Positions 13,878-15,161 of a DNA stretch of 15,161 nt are shown piece after piece (position 1 is the first letter of the stretch; the number at the start of each line of letters is the position of its first letter). A model generated the notes under the pieces. The model had not been told where the DNA came from and made no database searches. It was given only the letters and a program-made list of their open reading frames with translations. This stretch comes from Actinomycetota bacterium (lineage in GTDB: Bacteria > Actinomycetota > Actinomycetes > Actinomycetales > Microbacteriaceae). Where the stretch lies: NCBI GenBank assembly GCA_009704705.1, contig WLDR01000023.1, forward strand, positions 1 to 15,161, given 5' to 3'. Made by a program: the position numbers and the translations under genes.

Positions 13878-15161
13878 TTACTCCCACTCAATCGTGCCCG
13901 GCGGCTTACTCGTCACATCGAGCACCACTCGGTTCACACCCGCCACCTCATTGGTGATGCGGTTCGAAATCTTGGCGAGCACGTCGTATGGCACGCGCGT
14001 CCAGTCGGCGGTCATTGCGTCTTCGCTCGAGACGGGGCGCAGCACAATCGGGTGACCGTAGGTGCGTCCATCCCCCATCACACCAACCGAACGAACGTCG
14101 GCGAGTAGCACGACCGGGCACTGCCAAATCTCTTGGTCGAGACCGGCAGCCGTGAGTTCTTCGCGCACGATTGCATCTGCGTGGCGCAGAAGGTCGAGTC
14201 GTTCCAACGTGACTTCACCGACGATACGGATGCCCAACCCCGGCCCGGGGAACGGCTGGCGTTGCACAATCTCAGCGGGCAACCCGAGCTCACGCCCGAT
14301 GGCCCGTACTTCATCTTTGAACAGCGTGCGCAGCGGTTCGACGAGCTCGAATTGCAGGTCGTCGGGGAGCCCGCCCACGTTGTGGTGTGACTTGATGTTT
14401 GCGGTGCCGGATCCGCCACCCGATTCGACGACGTCGGGGTAGAGGGTGCCCTGCACCAAGAACTTGATCGGCTCGCCGTCGGCGGCGGCCTCGGCAACGA
14501 GGTCGCGCTCAGCCTGCTCGAACGTGCGGATGAACTCGCGCCCGATGATCTTGCGCTTCTGCTCGGGATCAGTGACCCCGGCGAGCGCGGAGAGGAACTG
14601 CTCGCGAGCATCCACCGTGACCAAACGAATGCCGGTTGCCTTGACGTAATCTTCTTCGACCTGTCGGCGCTCGTCTTGACGAAGCAAACCGTGATCGACG
14701 AAAACACAGACCAACTGGTCGCCCACTGCGCGGTGAACGAGGGCGGCGGCCACTGCGGAGTCAACGCCACCCGACAAGCCGCAAATCACACGCCCACCAC
14801 CGACCTGCGCGCGAATCGACGCGACCTGTGACTCGATGACGTTGCCGCTGTTCCAGTCGTTGGGCAGGCCGGCCGCCGTGTGCAAGAAGTTTTCGAGCAC
14901 GCGCTGACCGAACTGCGAGTGCTTGACCTCGGGGTGCCACTGCACGCCATAGAGCTTGAGCTCGTCGTTGGCGAATGCCGCAACGGGAGTAGCTGCCGTG
15001 CTCGCCACGATGTCGAATCCATCGGGCGCGGTTGCCACCTGGTCGCCGTGGCTCATCCACACCGTTTGATCGGTCGGTTGACCTGCAACGAGCGGGTGGT
15101 CTTTGACGACGTGCATGTCGGTAGCGCCATATTCGCGACCCCCGGTCTGCGCGACCGTTCC
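13878..15161 (-). CDS. guaA: GMP synthase (glutamine-hydrolysing) GuaA, C-terminal part (start beyond window edge)
   Basis: GuaA converts XMP to GMP using ammonia from glutamine. The frame is open to the right edge, where the translation begins GTVAQTGGREYGATD, so the N-terminus with the nucleophilic cysteine lies outside. The end of the amidotransferase domain is present, with the catalytic His and Glu in YGVQWHPEVKHSQFG. The ATP pyrophosphatase domain follows, with P-loop LSGGVDSAVAAALVHRA and the LVQGTLYPDVVESG segment. The dimerisation/XMP-binding domain has RQPFPGPGLGIRIVGE and ends in the typical GTIEWE terminus. About 428 residues are visible of the usual 520. An ATG at 15116 is internal and not the start. 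It completes the purine theme with purH and purN, but is not in the same operon. Confidence 0.97.
   Translation of the reverse strand, partial: GTVAQTGGREYGATDMHVVKDHPLVAGQPTDQTVWMSHGDQVATAPDGFDIVASTAATPVAAFANDELKLYGVQWHPEVKHSQFGQRVLENFLHTAAGLPNDWNSGNVIESQVASIRAQVGGGRVICGLSGGVDSAVAAALVHRAVGDQLVCVFVDHGLLRQDERRQVEEDYVKATGIRLVTVDAREQFLSALAGVTDPEQKRKIIGREFIRTFEQAERDLVAEAAADGEPIKFLVQGTLYPDVVESGGGSGTANIKSHHNVGGLPDDLQFELVEPLRTLFKDEVRAIGRELGLPAEIVQRQPFPGPGLGIRIVGEVTLERLDLLRHADAIVREELTAAGLDQEIWQCPVVLLADVRSVGVMGDGRTYGHPIVLRPVSSEDAMTADWTRVPYDVLAKISNRITNEVAGVNRVVLDVTSKPPGTIEWE

Noticed and set aside
1..15161. CRISPR arrays, tRNA/rRNA genes, insertion sequences, prophage or toxin-antitoxin genes
   Set aside because: No regularly spaced direct repeats, cloverleaf-like segments, transposase or phage structural motifs were seen on reading; a covariance-model scan was not possible.

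Overview
The window looks like chromosome from a moderately GC-rich actinobacterium, most likely Microbacteriaceae-like (family placement is inference). The evidence is a purH-purN-perM cluster, sucC-sucD and a UvrD/PcrA helicase close together. From memory, this is the same neighbourhood as uvrD1-sucC-sucD-perM-purN-purH of Mycobacterium tuberculosis. GTG starts and likely leaderless genes fit as well. Eleven of the twelve protein genes found have a recognisable family or a clear membrane character, and most of the window is housekeeping sequence.

Region by region. Positions 1-4100 (minus strand) form a tight run: a six-helix membrane protein with a Lys/Ala/Pro-rich tail, perM (DUF6350), purN and purH. 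The first gaps are 27 and 10 nt, purN and purH overlap at ATGA, and purH runs off the left edge. Positions 4190-4852 (plus) hold an orphan NarL/LuxR-type response regulator, divergent from that operon and probably leaderless. Positions 4897-7516 (minus) hold sucC and sucD (succinyl-CoA synthetase) followed by a small four-helix membrane protein. Positions 7607-8311 (plus) hold a VIT1/CCC1-type Fe/Mn transporter, divergent from sucC across a 90-bp gap with a near-perfect 18-bp palindrome. Positions 8327-11702 (minus) hold pcrA/uvrD and a GlpQ-type glycerophosphodiester phosphodiesterase. Positions 11838-12695 (plus) hold a Bax-inhibitor-1/YccA-type membrane protein. Positions 12861-13637 (minus) hold a TM2-Ltp surface protein. 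Positions 13878-15161 (minus) hold the C-terminal part of guaA, cut by the right edge.

The most notable feature is around the TM2-Ltp gene. It sits between two diverged copies of a roughly 120-bp sequence in opposite orientation (12722-12838 and 13740-13859). Each copy contains a 37-41 bp terminator-like hairpin. The flanks and outer stem are conserved between copies, while the inner stems differ completely in sequence yet remain self-complementary, so they have changed in a compensatory way. I know of no described element of this form, so it is the best candidate for something new here.

Functionally, purN, purH and guaA serve de novo purine synthesis (formyl transfer, IMP formation, GMP formation). 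sucCD is the substrate-level phosphorylation step of the TCA cycle. PerM links the purine operon to cell-envelope and division functions in mycobacteria. No tRNA, rRNA, CRISPR array, insertion sequence or prophage was seen. No gene-free stretch exceeds 300 bases; the longest is 13638-13877, described under the right-hand repeat and hairpin.
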